Assembly (NCBI GenBank): GCA_033675265.1
Contig: JAUJYZ010000857.1
Coordinates: 196,501-260,500, forward strand
Direction: 5' to 3'
Length of the DNA: 64,000 nucleotides
From: Actinostola sp. cb2023
Lineage: Eukaryota > Cnidaria > Anthozoa > Actiniaria > Actinostolidae
Program-made: the position numbers and the translations under genes
Notes under the pieces: model-generated
Databases searched by the model: none
What the model was told of the DNA's origin: nothing
What the model saw: only the letters and a program-made list of their open reading frames with translations
Shown here: piece by piece, positions 1 through 11,257 of the stretch
Layout of the letters: every line of letters begins with the position of its first letter
Numbering within the stretch: position 1 is the stretch's first letter

Positions 1-105
1 ATACGCTGTGAATACGGCCTCGTGTGGAGGAACATTATTTTTAATCCGCATCGAAAAAGTTGCGGATTCAAAAATATCCGCATACGTGTGGACGGGGCCT
101 TAGAC
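1..105. repeat. Terminal part of a MITE-like element cut by the window edge
   Basis: The segment ends in CGTGTGGACGGGGCCT, a terminus type I know from small inverted-repeat elements in cnidarian and other marine animal genomes. CGTGTGG also occurs near the left edge (position 30). The other end lies outside the window, so neither the target-site duplication nor the family can be fixed. Confidence 0.4.
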
Positions 106-470
106 CCATTCTAAAAGTATTTTCTGTCGTCGTATTTAAATATGCCAATAAACACCTTATGTTTTAAATTCATTGCGTTAATGTTCTTTAAACTAGTTGT
201 ACAATTTAATTTAGACTGGTAGCGAAAACAGAGACTCGTGTAATCGGTCTAATATTGTATCTACACGTATGTAGTAAAAGTTTAGCTGTATACTAATAAT
301 CCGTTTCAATGCTTCTGGGATGTCTGAGGGATTTTTACTACATGTATGTTTATACTAAGATGTAATAGGCCTATATTACACAACTTATCAGGACGGATGG
401 TCGGCCATGCTTGACCACCCCCTCTGCGGGCATTCGTTGCTAGCGCTGCCCTGGGGCGAGGCATTTATAG

Positions 471-608
471 GCCGTGTTTACACTTGGTGGTTTACTGAAG
501 TCACGAGTTACCGAACCTTGGTAGAAATTAGAAAACTACTGTTTGTTGAGCGGTTAACCTTAGTTTTCTGATTTGTACCTTGGTAAAGCGCTCTAGTGTA
601 AACACGGC
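471..608. mobile_element. Short inverted-repeat element (GCCGTGTTTACACT ends)
   Basis: Positions 471-484 (GCCGTGTTTACACT) are the exact reverse complement of 595-608. The 138-bp interval has no coding capacity. This is the form of a non-autonomous DNA transposon. No convincing target-site duplication is visible. Confidence 0.55.
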
Positions 609-708
609 AATAAACAATTTGAAATTCCGATTGATTTCAGAGCGCGCGCTATGGCGATGACGTGAGCGTGTGTCCGTGTCGTGTCCGTGGGCTTACGGAC
701 ACACGCTA

Positions 709-841
709 GAGCAGATTTCGTATGACTGTGAAAAACCACGGCGCACGACACGTCACGGCACGGATTCATTCGAAATCCTAAATCATCACGATCACGGCAC
801 GTACGTGCCGTAATTTTTTCACAGTCATACGAAATCTGCTC
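709..841. mobile_element. 133-bp MITE with TA target duplication
   Basis: The terminal inverted repeats begin GAGCAGATTTCGTATGAC at 709 and end with the reverse complement at 841. They extend about 28 bp. The element is flanked by TA at 707-708 and 842-843, as expected for a TA-targeting transposon. The interior is a second, imperfect GC-rich hairpin. No coding capacity. Confidence 0.7.
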
Positions 842-1061
842 TAACCAACCAATCAGGGCGCGCGTTATATCATATTTATATATACCATTATTATTTATGC
901 TATTGATTATTATAGGTATATCTGGAGTTGTGTTATCATTTTATTGGGGAAGGGCTTGGTGGTTTATCCTAGCAGGGGACTTCGTGTCTTATTGTTATTC
1001 TACCCAGTGTAATTGTTATACTGAATCTGTAAATAAATAAATACCATGTTATAAGTGTTGT

Positions 1062-1370
1062 TATAAAATAACTATGAAATAACGCGCGCTCTGATTGGCC
1101 AAAGGATGCGTATTCCGCGTGCTTTATGAGATCACACAGCACGCGCGCGCAGATATTCAAACATTTTTGTAACGAACAAAATTGAAAACTTGCCTTAAAA
1201 TCATAATTGTATTTTATAAAAGAAATAGAAAACTTGCCCGCTGTGCTATGTGAAGATTTATAGCTACGCGTCGTGCTCTCTTAACACTTCTCTCGTGTTC
1301 TGATCAGTCCCCGCGCGTGCTATAAACACATAGCACGCGCGTGCTCGTTTTCTATTTCTTCATTATAATC
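1062..1370. repeat. Dispersed repeat family R1, copy 1 (AACGCGCGCTCTGATTGGCC)
   Basis: The segment contains ATAACGCGCGCTCTGATTGG and continues into an AT-rich part with ATTGTATTTTATAAAAGAAA. Closely similar copies lie at 34045-34400 and 59385-59760. In copy 2, the region after the AT part folds into a long hairpin (TGCTATAAATCTGCACAGCA on one arm). No protein coding is evident. The class, MITE or SINE, is undetermined. Confidence 0.6.
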
Positions 1371-2209
1371 ACTTCTGCGGCCGGAAAATGTCACTTGACT
1401 TACTATGGTCAGATGGATGGTAAAAGAGCGCCCTGAGTCGTCGTCTTTGCCCCCATGCCTCGGTAACCGGTAATGGACGTAAAGTCCTGGTCGAACGGAC
1501 GATGGGCGTGGTAAGGTGAGATCCCTGATGAATTAGATGGAAATATTGAAGTTATTCAGGCTCTTGCTGCGGATTGATCTAGTAACAAACGAAGCGCGGT
1601 GCATGCCGAGAGATTTATTCTGATCATCTGTCGCGCGTTCACTGTTTATGCACAGACTGAAGTTAATAAATCATGTTGCAGCACGTCCGGACGTACAACA
1701 TGTTCTGCCATAAATCGTATTTCTCTACTTTTTTGGGGGGAGGCGGGTTTCATCGATGAAGAAATAAACAGTTAGTATTTTGTATCAGCCGCCCTCGTGT
1801 CCAAAAAGCAAGAGATAGTTTTACTTACCTTGCGTCTTAGATTCCCTTCAGACGCTGTCCCCCATATGTTATTGTCCAAATGATAGTTCAGTACTGGTAT
1901 TGGATATGTAAGGGGAGTGATCATACTCGATCACAAACACCAAGTCTTCTTTCAACTAAATCTCCACTACAACTCTATAGCTACATCATAAATGGCTTGA
2001 CTCTGAGAAGTGTAAACAGTTTCCCAGAGAACGAGTTTAAAAATTCAGAAAGTTTTCTGATAATTGCTTCTAGAATGCAATAATGTATATTCGGGAAGCC
2101 ATTCTAATGCTTTGTGGAAAAGGTTTTCCTGACGTCATCCTAATCAACAGTAAATTGGTTTATGTGACGTCATAATTGCTAATAACACAGCTCTTTCCTC
2201 TTTTTTGGC
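1371..2209. other. Intergenic stretch, nothing recognised
   Basis: I see no open frame with splice context, no tandem repeat and no recognisable family here. The only ORF longer than 60 codons (1880-2083) has no recognisable motif and is rejected as chance. Confidence 0.5.
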
Positions 2210-2496
2210 TATATAGCTAATTGCATAATCGTTGTCGGGTTGAAAATCATAAATCATAGAAGCTGAGACCGCAAGGATGGATGGGAAATCAGTTCATGAG
2301 CCACATTACATACAGATATATTCAATGTTCTCGTAGTTTTGAAGGTATATGAGCTATTTAACTAAGATCCTACAAGTCTGGATAAAAAGGTCGATGATTT
2401 GACGGTGTTATTTGAGAGTTTTAATTTCCCAGAATTCCTTTTGGTCATAGCTTTCATGATTTTCAACCCGACAACGATTATGCAATTAGCTATATA
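2210..2496. mobile_element. 287-bp element with 41-bp perfect terminal inverted repeats
   Basis: Positions 2210-2250 (TATATAGCTAATTGCATAAT...) are the reverse complement of 2456-2496. The repeats end in TATATA on both sides, so a TA target duplication is plausible but ambiguous. The interior is AT-rich and non-coding. Classed as a non-autonomous DNA transposon. Confidence 0.65.
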
Positions 2497-2779
2497 ATAA
2501 ATGGACTTGTTCTCATCCAAGGGAACTTTGTTGTTTCCCCGAGTATTAGATCCTATGTTTGATTCTTCTCAAGCGTTGCCGATAACTGCTCAGGGGAAAA
2601 CATGACAACCAAGCTAAAGGGGTCCACACAAGAAAAACATTACGATAATTGTATTATTGATTTAAATATATTGTAAACAGCATTGTAACTTTTAAATGCG
2701 TTTTTAAGAAATGAAGTATTATTATTTATTTATTATTTATTTATTATTATCGATATTAAAGACAGACACGAAAAGAATT

Positions 2780-3000
2780 AACGACCGGACTGGGAATCGA
2801 ACCCTCACTATTTAGGCAATTATATGCAAAACACTAGAAATGGCCAAGACGCAGTGCTGAGTCATCGTATGTTACGTATAGGATGAAGATTTCGCCCTCA
2901 TCCGCGCTATCCAACTGAACACATCTAGCTTTGCAGTCAAAGAGTGAGGGAACAGTCGGATCATGACAGTACGCTGTACCACTACGCTAGGGCGTGTCTA
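2780..3000 (-). mobile_element. tRNA-derived SINE-like sequence
   Basis: Read on the minus strand, 2789-2806 gives GGGTTCGATTCCCAGTCC, a classic polymerase III B box. Positions 2901-2920 give GTTCAGTTGGATAGCGCGGA, an A-box/D-arm-like block. The two boxes are about 100 bp apart and the intervening sequence does not fold as one tRNA cloverleaf. I therefore call a SINE head or decayed tRNA-like sequence, not a tRNA gene. A target-site duplication was not found. Confidence 0.4.
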
Positions 3001-4087
3001 CCGATTGTTTTCAAGAGTAAATTTCGTTAGTCCATCCTGTAACGGTTATTGTTATGGAAATTTCTTGACTGAACGCAGTCCAAACGTTTTCACCAATTAA
3101 TCATCCGCTTCGCTTTCTTTTGCCATTTTGGATCAGTTCCAGTTCCAGCCTCTCTTGGCCAGATAACGTTAAGTTTGCAACAACTTTATTTAATCGGTGA
3201 TATATAATGGATACATTATTTTGATTTTGAGGATGTTTTACTGTTAAACTTGAATGTTGAAGTTGATCGGTTTTACGTGTTGTATAATAAGGACACGAAG
3301 TCCCCTTTACAATACAGTACACCACGTCCCACCCAATAAGATTACCTAGTATACCCAACCCCTCGTGAATTCCCAATATGAAAAAATATTGATGTTGAAG
3401 TAAAATTAAGCGACAAAAACAACTGTTGATATTGACAATGATTTTTATTGTTTAATTTTGCACCATTTCGCCTACCATAATCATCGCCATGCAAATATAT
3501 CAATATTTAAAGATACACTTTTCCACAGATCATTTTCTGTATTTAAATAATATTTAGATACTTTACTCTCAACCGAGTTATATTTCTATGAGAAAAAAAA
3601 CTTTACATACTATATTTAGTTATATTCAAGAATATGATTTTATAATAAAACTTTGATTCCCCTCTTGGTAAAATAAATGAAACTTTAAACCCGTCACCTC
3701 AGAATAAAAGCATAACAAAAACGGTAATAAATGATTTTGAAAATATAAAGCCTCAGTTGCAGACATATTCAACGGAAGCTACAAAAAAGCAGGTTGATTC
3801 GAGATTGATATATTTATTACAGTGCTCAATGTCCCTAGTCTCCCTCCCCGACACTAAGAACGGCTTCGAAGGAGACGACAATGTCTCTAGATCAAAACTT
3901 TTCTATTTTGATCACTTTTTCACTTCCATCTATCTTGAGAAAATAATATTGGTAAAATCCCTGGAGCTCGTAAATTCAATAAAAGTGAAGAAGTTATAGA
4001 GTTAGTTCCTCTAAATTGTCATGTAAAAGGAGCCTGGTAGATTAGGTTTCTCTCTATTTGTTCCACATTTGTCATTGTGTATCAATC
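3001..4087. other. Intergenic stretch without a supported gene
   Basis: AT-rich DNA. A 91-codon minus-strand frame at 3101-3376 has neither a recognised domain nor convincing splice sites. Nothing else stands out. Confidence 0.4.
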
Positions 4088-4735
4088 CTAGTAATCAAAA
4101 CATCCTTGTTCATTGCCGAAGGTGCTTAATTCATCAGTTGTTAGGTCCAAATATCCAAGTTCTGCCAGTTCTGCTTGTTGTTTTTCCTCAATTTGAGTAA
4201 CAATTTCATATGGAATAATCTCATACTCATCAAGTATAAAATCAACATCGTCATGTTCACACCCATGCCAACTTGCACTTAAAGGATGTGTGTATTCTGT
4301 ATCTAATTCATCATCTGTTGTGGTAAAGTCACTGCAACTAAGTGGAAGACCATCATCTATGCTACCAGGAATGGATGGCAATGTCAAGCGACCTCCAGGA
4401 AGAGTTCCAGCATTAAGAGTGGTACTACGTTGACGTACATCTGAAATAAATGAGAGGAATTTAGTTCAACTTGGTGTCCACAAACTTGCGTCAACATATT
4501 ATGTTACTACAGAATTCTTAACTCTTGAAGACAGACACCTACCAGGTCAAACACCTCTCAAAGATGGACACCTTTGTCTGTTTTTATAGAGAAGTAAGAA
4601 AAACACAATGTGCAAAGAAAGATACCTTTATGAATAGAAGTACCATCTGATTGACATCCAAGTGGTAATGTATAGTAACCATCCCCATACTGCGAGGACC
4701 AGCCACGCCCTCCAAAAAAGTTTTTTTTGTCTCTA
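4088..4735 (-). CDS. 3' exons of an unidentified gene, possibly the end of the PX gene at 7049-8359
   Basis: Two minus-strand exons splice in frame: 4626-4735 (110 nt) and 4088-4440 (353 nt, ending at TAG 4088-4090). They join through a GTATCT donor and a TTTATTTCAG acceptor to form one aspartate codon. The predicted tail is about 153 residues. It starts with a glycine-rich GGRGWSSQYGDGYYTLPL segment and becomes strongly acidic, with no known domain. The related PX genes at 14.2 and 22.4 kb have a GNGWSS motif at the same place, just after the PX domain. That similarity and the strand suggest this is the C-terminal tail of the upstream PX gene. The exon for the last PX helix, expected in between, was not found, so the link is unproven. 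Confidence 0.5.
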
Positions 4736-5801
4736 CTGCAATATTTATTGACATATACACAGACTTAGTAAGCAACAGTCTTAGGATTTGGGATGCAAAA
4801 GAAGTTACAAAGACAGAGACTTATAATTCATAATTTCAATATTCTGGGACATGGAACAAAATAAAAGTATGATTGTTACGTCTTTAAACCTCTGTATTTC
4901 TGATAATACTAGAATTGAACGTCAGGGCCCGGTTGCATGAAAGGTGAATAGTGCTATCCAATGGATAAGTCCTATCCAACGGATAAAATGATGCATTATC
5001 CAATAAATTTTATTTGTTGGATGGGGCTGAAATATCCAGTGCCCGGGTAGCACTAACCACCTTTCGTGTAACTGGGGCCAGATGTTCAGCCCAGTTAAAG
5101 TCACTATTTTAATGTCTGACATCAACAATATTATTATTAACTAGTCGTTTCTAATAGAAAGTGAAAGTTTGCGATGTATCGACTATTTACTAATGTGTGG
5201 TTCCTGATTTGTAATTTGTTTGCGTGAATGATATTGTTTGCGTACGCTGCCATAATATGTCAGTGAACTCGATCCGACTGGCAGTCAGGCTTAGCATGGC
5301 TGTATCTCGTAATGATTTGTCTTTCAGGGACATCCAAGTACATCCTGTCTCTTTCTTTCAATCATATGATCGACTGTAGAACTGGACAGTAGTTTGAAAA
5401 AACAACTACATCGTTCTTGACCTGATGAATGACATGAATGCTTTAGCAATATAAAGTTGACTTTGTCATATGATTTAACTGTACTGAGATAAACAAGCGC
5501 TTACCCGGCGTCGATTCATTCAAAATGGCATTATTCAACTTTTAAACCAAAGACTTGGCCTGAAGATCGCCGATTTTTGATTTAATCGTAGCCAGAGCTA
5601 AGCCTTTGTTTGGCAAGCTTATGACGTGAGCAACATGGCTCGATCATTATCACTGATAAAAGCCTGTGACCAAAAGTACTACAGTCACAAAATCATCGCC
5701 CACTCCACGGTCCACAGATATTAAGTATTTCATAATAACGTAGCCAGTGCCTCCGCAATGTAGACAATTGAATAATAAAAATGTTAATGCCCTCTTTGCT
5801 T

Positions 5802-5954
5802 GTGAGTTATCAGGATCTTACCTTCATTTGTTCACTAACAATGCGATCTCGAAATTTTCTCATACTGCACTCGGCTACCTACGCCTCGTGCAGTATTTAA
5901 ATTTCTCGTTCATTGTTAGTGAACTCGTGCAGGTAAATCCCGATAACCCACTCA
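5802..5954. mobile_element. Imperfect fold-back element
   Basis: The left arm (GTGAGTTATCAGGATCTTAC onward) pairs imperfectly with the right arm ending in CCCGATAACCCACTCAC. The arms are about 70 bp around a short loop near CTCGGCTACCTACGCCTCG. The GGCTACCTACGCC core resembles the loop of other fold-back elements in this window. Non-coding. Confidence 0.5.
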
Positions 5955-6067
5955 CTCGAGTGCGTTAACCTCTAAATATACCATTCTGGGCCTGTTTATG
6001 ATTTGGTTGAAATGCCTCATGTTCTTAAGTAATGCTCCATCTCTGCACAAATTATCCAACATATACA

Positions 6068-6781
6068 TTCAGAGACCGTGGAGCACCCTTGAAAGTGGGG
6101 GGATGGATATACTAATATACACTAGTATAACTATTACCCAACATGTTTATACATTCAGAGACCACAGAGCACCCTTGAAAGTGGGGGGATGGATATACTA
6201 ATATACACTAGTATAACTATTACCCAACATGTTTATACATTCAGAGACCGTGGAGCACCCTTGAAAGTGGGGGGATGGATATACTAATATACACTAGTAT
6301 AACTATTACCCAACATGTTTATACATTCAGAGACCACAGAGCACCCTTGAAAGTGGGGGGATGGATATACTAATATACACTAGTATAACTATTACCCAAC
6401 ATGTTTATACAAATTCAGAGACCACAGAGCACCCTTGAAAGTGGGGGGATGGATATACTAATATACACTAGTATAACTATTACCCAACATGTTTATACAT
6501 TCAGAGACCACAGAGCACCCTTGAAAGTGGGGGGATGGATATACTAATATACACTAGTATAACTATTACCCAACATGTTTATACATTCAGAGACCACAGA
6601 GCACCCTTGAAAGTTGGGGGATGGATATACTAATATACACTAGTATAACTATTACCCAACATGTTTATACATTCAGAGACCACAGAGCACCCTTGAAAGT
6701 GGGGGGATGGATATACTAATATACACTAGTATAACTATTACCCAACATGTTTATACATTCAGAGACCACAGAGCACCCTTA
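6068..6781. repeat. 86-bp minisatellite, about 8.3 copies
   Basis: Units begin TTCAGAGACCACAGAGCACC at 6068, 6154, 6240, 6326 and onward. Copies are nearly identical, with alternation between CCGTGGAG and CCACAGAG variants. One unit has 3 extra bases near 6412 (ACAAATTCAG). The last unit breaks off in GCACCCTT at about 6780. Each unit contains the palindromic block TATACTAATATACACTAGTA. Confidence 0.9.
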
Positions 6782-6815
6782 TTGCGACAATCGTTATTTC
6801 TAAGAGTAGTATAAC

Positions 6816-6877
6816 GGGGGGAGGGCTTTGGGGGGAGGGGAGGGGGGCTTTGGAGAGGGGGGGGGGGGGGGGGGGGG
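6816..6877. repeat. G-rich tract ending in a run of 21 G
   Basis: Several runs of four or more G precede an uninterrupted G run at 6857-6877. The strand could form G-quadruplexes and is also a common site of assembly length error. It directly follows the 86-bp array. Confidence 0.8.
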
Positions 6878-7048
6878 ATCTCCGCGGTCCCTGACATTAT
6901 AGCATTACTTAATTATATTACCATGTCTACAGTGAATGATGCAAATAAACATAAAAACTATTATAAACATAGACAACATTGGGCTCTTACAAAGCACTTA
7001 AATCAAAGGGTAAATGCCCCTATATTATGGTAGATCTGATTGACTTGC

Positions 7049-8359
7049 CTTGATAAAAATCTTTGTAAACCATCGTTTCTATCCTGTAAAAAGCTCTCTT
7101 TAAATCGTCCAATCACTTGCTTTCTTGGAAGTTTTGGTGCACCCCTATAAAACATATGCCATTAATAGCCTCCCTTGAACCACTTGTTCTAAATATTGTG
7201 CACTATACTCTGGGTCAAAAATTTCCCTGAGCGGGGACATTTTTGACCCAGAGGAGGAGGCTGATATTCAGGCTAGCATTCTGACGTCTAGGTGGATTTC
7301 TGTATAAATGATACTTACGCAACCATAACATCAGGAAGACCAAGTTTACTTCTTAGCCAAATAAATTCTGAGTATCTCCTCCTTGTCTTTGAATTTAATA
7401 GAGGAAAACAAGGGTGATTTGTCTGAAAATAAACACAAAATGTATTACATGCTTGCACTTTGCTACCCCTTTCCTCCATTCAGTGTTGGCATGATTTGAT
7501 CAAAAATCAAGGTAGGGAAGTATAGGAAGCCTGTTGAGTAAAAGAGTCAAAGGAATAGTTGTAACTTATGCTGCTTTTAACCTAGCAAGGGTAATAAGAC
7601 CTGTTCAATGTCATGGGAAGAGGGTGGGTTGGGCATGGGTTGGTCTGGAGAATGAGCTCATTTCATTACAACATTCGCGCTGAATGTCTTCAATCAAAAA
7701 GATAAACAATGTATTTTGATATTAAAGAATCGCATTGTTATTTTTATTTCGAAAGCCAAACCATATCAGTTACTGTAGACTGTAGTACAGTGTCGATCTG
7801 AAAGCATGTGTGAAGCATTTCAGCTGATGAAAACTTCCGAAATAATGATAAGTTTTTATTATAAACCAACGTAGTACGTTCAAGAAACGCGAAAGAAGAG
7901 TTTGAATGTCCTTGATTGCGGTGTTCGTGTTGAGCAACACCTTACAGTCACAGTACTTAATAATACTGTAGTTAATAATATAAAGCTAGTTAGACATCCA
8001 TTAAAGACTTACGTACACTCGCGATAGAGTGCAATTTAGAAAAGTGTGAAATAGTACTAATTTTAAATAGTACTAAATAGTGCTATTTCTATTGTTTCCT
8101 ATTGTTTCATTAGTGCTATTTAGTACTAATTAGTTATTTAGTTTTCAAGCTTTTCTAAATTGCACTCTAGTACGTACAGTATACAATGACCAAAATATGG
8201 AATGTACATTGTACGTAACCATTGTACGTAACCATTGTACGTAACCAGCCATGTTCAGTCGCACTGTGTATTTACCTTTAGTTCAATCTCGTAGTCCGTG
8301 TAAAGTGCTTTTCCTTTATCGATGTGTGTTCGAGGGTTTTTTACCAGAATATCGAGGCA
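7049..8359 (-). CDS. PX-domain protein, SNX10/SNX11-like (partial, PX-1)
   Basis: Three minus-strand exons carry most of a PX (phosphoinositide-binding) domain: 8276-8359 (84 nt), 7319-7422 (104 nt) and 7049-7144 (96 nt). Key segments are VKNPRTHI, TDYEIEL, then RRRYSEFIWLRSKL, the beta3/alpha1 signature holding the PI3P-binding arginine, and a proline-containing loop KLPRK. Arrangement and sequence match SNX10/SNX11 family members, which bind endosomal PI3P. Exon lengths 84 and 104 equal those of the two PX genes further right, showing common ancestry. The third exon ends with a GC donor (AAG|GCAAGT). I found neither the start exon nor the exon for the last PX helix. The tail exons at 4088-4735 may belong here. 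Confidence 0.7.
8027..8167. mobile_element. 141-bp MITE with TA target duplication
   Basis: The left end GAGTGCAATTTAGAAAAG is the exact reverse complement of the right end. TA flanks it at 8025-8026 and 8168-8169. The interior has the inverted motif TAGTACTAA/TTAGTACTA. It lies in the intron-rich region between PX-1 exons and the homeobox gene. Confidence 0.7.
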
Positions 8360-9038
8360 CTAAAGATGCAAAGTTATGAAATATCAGTTCATCTTGGCGT
8401 CTAGATTATTCTAGATACCCGCCTGTGTACTCTAGCTAAACCACCATATATTCTTACCGAACAGCCGATCCCTGACACAGATACGTGGTCTTGAATCATC
8501 GTGAGTCCATAGCTTTACCAACGACAACACTATATAGCTATAGCACAACGATTCAGTTATTCTAACTGTTGGTAATTTCAGGTTTATTTCTGTTATCAGA
8601 CCACCGTGTTGATGTCAGTTTCGCAGTGTAATTCGCAGTGCATTCTGGGTAGGAAGAAGATCTAACACGCGGGAAACTCGTGGATCTAGGATTCTGAGTG
8701 CGTCTATGATTCTAGACCAGTTGTCGACATATTCTGACCCGATTCATTAACGCTCGTGTTATAATTTTCAGTTCCATTGTCAGTACGCATGATAACTATA
8801 ACCTTATATATCGGCTCACATCACAATTATTTTACTGATACGCATGCTACTCTGTGCGCATTCTCTTTAAAAACCAACACAAGTATTACTTTACCAACAT
8901 GATTTTATTGGAAAATTCAATCCTATCAGTTGTATATGGTGATATATTTGTCACTAAACGACAACAATTATTCACAAATCAGCAATGTATAATTACTATA
9001 TTTACAAAGAAAGTAGACGAGATATTTACAAATAATCA

Positions 9039-9862
9039 TTAGTTCTGTCTCTCAAAGACACTTAGAAGACCAGCTGCTGCAGCGTATTCATCTATGGTGT
9101 GAGTCAGCCTGTACATCGTGTGGATCGTTGGTAATCTACGGGTAACAGTCACTGGTTCATCAGGCGAAGGGAATGTCGTGTTGTTGTTCACTGGTGGAGA
9201 TGGAAACAGTAACGCTGCTGGAATCTCTGCATGTAGTTTATTTGGGTAGATAAACTGTGGGACACCACATGGGTAGAAGGTAGGAGTGGATTCTGGCCAA
9301 CATGGAGTTACTGGCGAGCTGTCTGTCATGGAAGAGACTGGTTTGTTCTTGACCTCGTGTTTGCGCCAACGTGCACGGCGGTTTTGGAACCAAACCTAAG
9401 ATAAAACAGAAATAACGATCACGTTAGTCGTGCAATCAAAAACTAGTTTCACAGGGAGGTAGGAACTTTTAATTCTACTGGTGGGAAGACTTATCAGTGG
9501 TTTAGCAGGGACAAGAATATATATCATGGTTGACACTGAGGAAGTTTACCAACTGTATTTACCTGAATTCTGTCTTCTCTGATACCAAGCTCGTCAGTCA
9601 ACCTGTCTCTAATCTCAATGCCGGGAAACCTCTCTTGTTGGAAAACCTCCTCAAGGCGGTTCAACTGTTTGTTGGTGAAGAACGTTCTCTTTCGTCTCTG
9701 GCTGTTGCGTGAACCTAGGAAATCAGATCAAACATGTATTGATTAGCGTGATGTCAGAGCATAGATAAGATTAAAATTGCTTAACTGAGTAAGTTGTTAA
9801 TTAGTTTAGTCCAGCGTATACTCACAGCTACGGTCGTTGCAGTGTGGCTGGGTAGGTTTCAT
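9039..9862 (-). CDS. Paired-like homeobox transcription factor, complete, 181 aa
   Basis: Three minus-strand exons: 9826-9862 (start ATG), 9563-9714 and 9039-9395 (stop TAA). Donors and acceptors are GT-AG and phases are consistent. The homeodomain occupies residues about 18-77. It begins QRRKRTFFTNKQL and ends in recognition helix VWFQNRRARWRK, with glutamine at homeodomain position 50 and arginine at 5. The second intron falls between positions 46 and 47, the site typical of paired-class genes. The N-terminal arm resembles Mix/paired-like proteins, but I cannot assign an orthologue. The 100-residue tail is proline-rich then ends THTIDEYAAAAGLLSVF; no OAR motif is seen. The protein is nuclear and DNA-binding by family knowledge. 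The ATG is the first after an in-frame stop. Exons 1-2 are repeated at 17429-17730. Confidence 0.88.
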
Positions 9863-11023
9863 GATTGTCTTGGATTTCTCAATGTCTCTTCGTGTTCTCA
9901 GATGTGATCAGTTGAGTCGATCAAGTGATTGTGATGAGTGTCGTGTTCCAGCCTCTATTTATATCAGGATTCACAGAGGGTGGGATCAGTGCTATAACAA
10001 TAGCAAGCTCAAGGTAACAAAGCAATTGTTGATGCTAAAGTTGTCACCTACATGCTACGACTAATGGTAGGGACGCGCCCATTGTTTACGAAGTTCACAC
10101 CTTTTATTGTGTAAAAGTTTTTATCAAGTAGTTAATTCCCTTTAGAACTCATAAACAACTTTTAAATCAGTTATAAACTTTATGAGAGTTATGTGTTGCG
10201 TCAATAATACTTTTAAATTCTCTACTTCTCATCAGTGCCGTAAACAGTGCGCATTCCTTTCTTCTAAATCATTTCCCTTCTCATAATTTTCCTTAAACGT
10301 TATCAAAACATTTACTCTCTGAAACCACTTTATAAATGATATGTTTGTTGAAATGCTTCAGTGATCATTAGTCAAGTCAAGTGCTTCAATCCAGTCAGAA
10401 TGCAAGTGAGAAAACAATCAACCTTCAGTTGAACAGTTGATGAACTGACTTCATGTATGAAAAGAGACTTTTCTATGTCGGCTGTTAGTTTCCTCGGTCA
10501 CAGAAACCTCTCCAAAATTTGGTGTTAGTTCCGGAGTGCAATAAATTGATTAAAAGGTTATCAGGTCCAAGCCATCTAGTGTAACCTGAACTTCCTGTCT
10601 CCAACTCAATTTGCCTCAGTACTGTCGGTCCTCTCTATACGGCGCATTTCCTGGGCATTGTTGCCAACAGTGTTGTGAGTTATTTCCAATCACTTGTTTC
10701 CTGGCCGTAAACAGACCGAGTCAGTAGCTTGATGACGTGATCTACTGTTATAAACTGTTTGCGTAATTACGCACTTCAAAACACAGTTCCTTTTCGGCAT
10801 TTCTGACTTGTCATATTTTCTTTCTGCTACATAATTTATTCTTTTCATTTACAGGGTTACAGCAGGGAGGTGTGAGGTAACTGATTAGTCAATCAGTTCT
10901 AGGAAACTTGATTGAGAAAAATGTTTTGCGTGTTCTTCTACTTCTACTTATGTTATGTTATCAGTTTAGAAAGTTTTAACAAAGAACTGCATGTTAAGCA
11001 TTTCACCGATACCCCACTGAAAC

Positions 11024-11056
<33 letters not shown>

Positions 11057-11257
11057 ACTGTTCAGAGAACTCATTCTGATTCAGGGAGAGTGAAATGACC
11101 AGCACTGCGCCGTCTGATAATGAAGCAGTATGTTAAAAAAACTGGCGAGCTAGTTTATCTGACTCGGTAATAAACCGGTTTGAGTTGAAGTTTTGCTATC
11201 TGAAGTTAACTGACTTCACACCCCAAGTGTAAAGAACAAACAACAGCACTGCGCCCC
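9863..11257. other. Upstream region of the homeobox gene
   Basis: About 1.4 kb between the homeobox ATG and the 14-bp array. It is kept at high identity in the second duplication copy (17731-19080) and contains a (TTA)n run near 11029-11056. It should hold the promoter, but I identify no specific TATA box or binding site. Confidence 0.4.

Noticed and set aside
2780..3000. tRNA gene
   Set aside because: A and B boxes are present but too far apart, and no full cloverleaf can be formed; kept as SINE-like.
3101..3376. 91-codon minus-strand ORF
   Set aside because: No domain, no splice context and no similarity to neighbouring exons.
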